From an uncultured Oscillospiraceae bacterium (GTDB taxonomy: Bacteria > Bacillota > Clostridia > Oscillospirales > Oscillospiraceae): a DNA stretch of 5,351 bases. Both the position numbers and the translations under genes were made by a program. The stretch lies in NCBI GenBank assembly GCA_900769835.1, contig CAAGIE010000149.1, forward strand, positions 1 through 5,351. Reading direction: 5' to 3'. How positions within the stretch are numbered: position 1 is the stretch's first letter; each line of letters starts with the position of its first letter. This document shows, in pieces, positions 5,322 through 5,351 of the stretch. Under the pieces are notes generated by a model. That model made no database searches. It was not told the DNA's origin and saw nothing but the letters and a program-made list of their open reading frames with translations.

Positions 5322-5351
5322 GGATAATACCTCTCTTTGGTTGATGTCCCC

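Overview
The window looks like chromosomal DNA of a spore-forming, moderately GC-rich Clostridia, probably an Oscillospiraceae-type gut anaerobe. This rests on the spoIIE gene, the split (two-subunit) transketolase, purine-rich Shine-Dalgarno (SD) sites and small CXXC zinc-ribbon proteins; no 16S or other marker is present, so the family-level placement is inference. No mobile element, CRISPR array, tRNA or rRNA was seen.

Layout. Positions 1-1231 (minus strand) carry a two-gene transketolase operon: tktN (386-1231), then the C-terminal subunit (1-383), which runs off the left edge. A good sigma-A-type promoter (1316-1344) and a ~77-nt leader with a small hairpin precede it. A 39-bp nested palindrome (1350-1388) lies directly upstream of the -35 box, and a second inverted repeat lies at 1419-1453. 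Positions 1491-3416 (minus) encode a compact SpoIIE, the membrane-bound PP2C phosphatase that activates sigma-F in the forespore; it most likely starts at a TTG. The divergent spacer 3417-3552 holds promoter elements for both directions, including a Spo0A-box-like 9-mer. Positions 3553-4822 (plus) form a tight two-gene operon: a CYTH-domain (triphosphate tunnel) protein and a DEDDh 3'-5' exonuclease, one base apart. The convergent spacer 4823-5042 has two strong hairpins, one ending the exonuclease operon and one ending the zinc-ribbon gene. The ~125 bases between them may encode a small minus-strand RNA (weak support). Positions 5043-5321 (minus) encode a 92-aa protein with eight zinc-ligand-type cysteines.

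Functionally these are separate units: central carbon metabolism (non-oxidative pentose phosphate pathway), sporulation control, a nucleic-acid or polyphosphate enzyme pair, and a small zinc-binding protein. By eye, the transketolase genes and the zinc-ribbon gene use codons typical of highly expressed genes, while spoIIE and the CYTH gene use more GCC/CGG-type codons. I see no clear new defence or mobile system. The best leads are the nested palindrome at the tkt promoter, the spoIIE control region with its TTG start, the CYTH-exonuclease pairing, and the possible small RNA in the convergent spacer.
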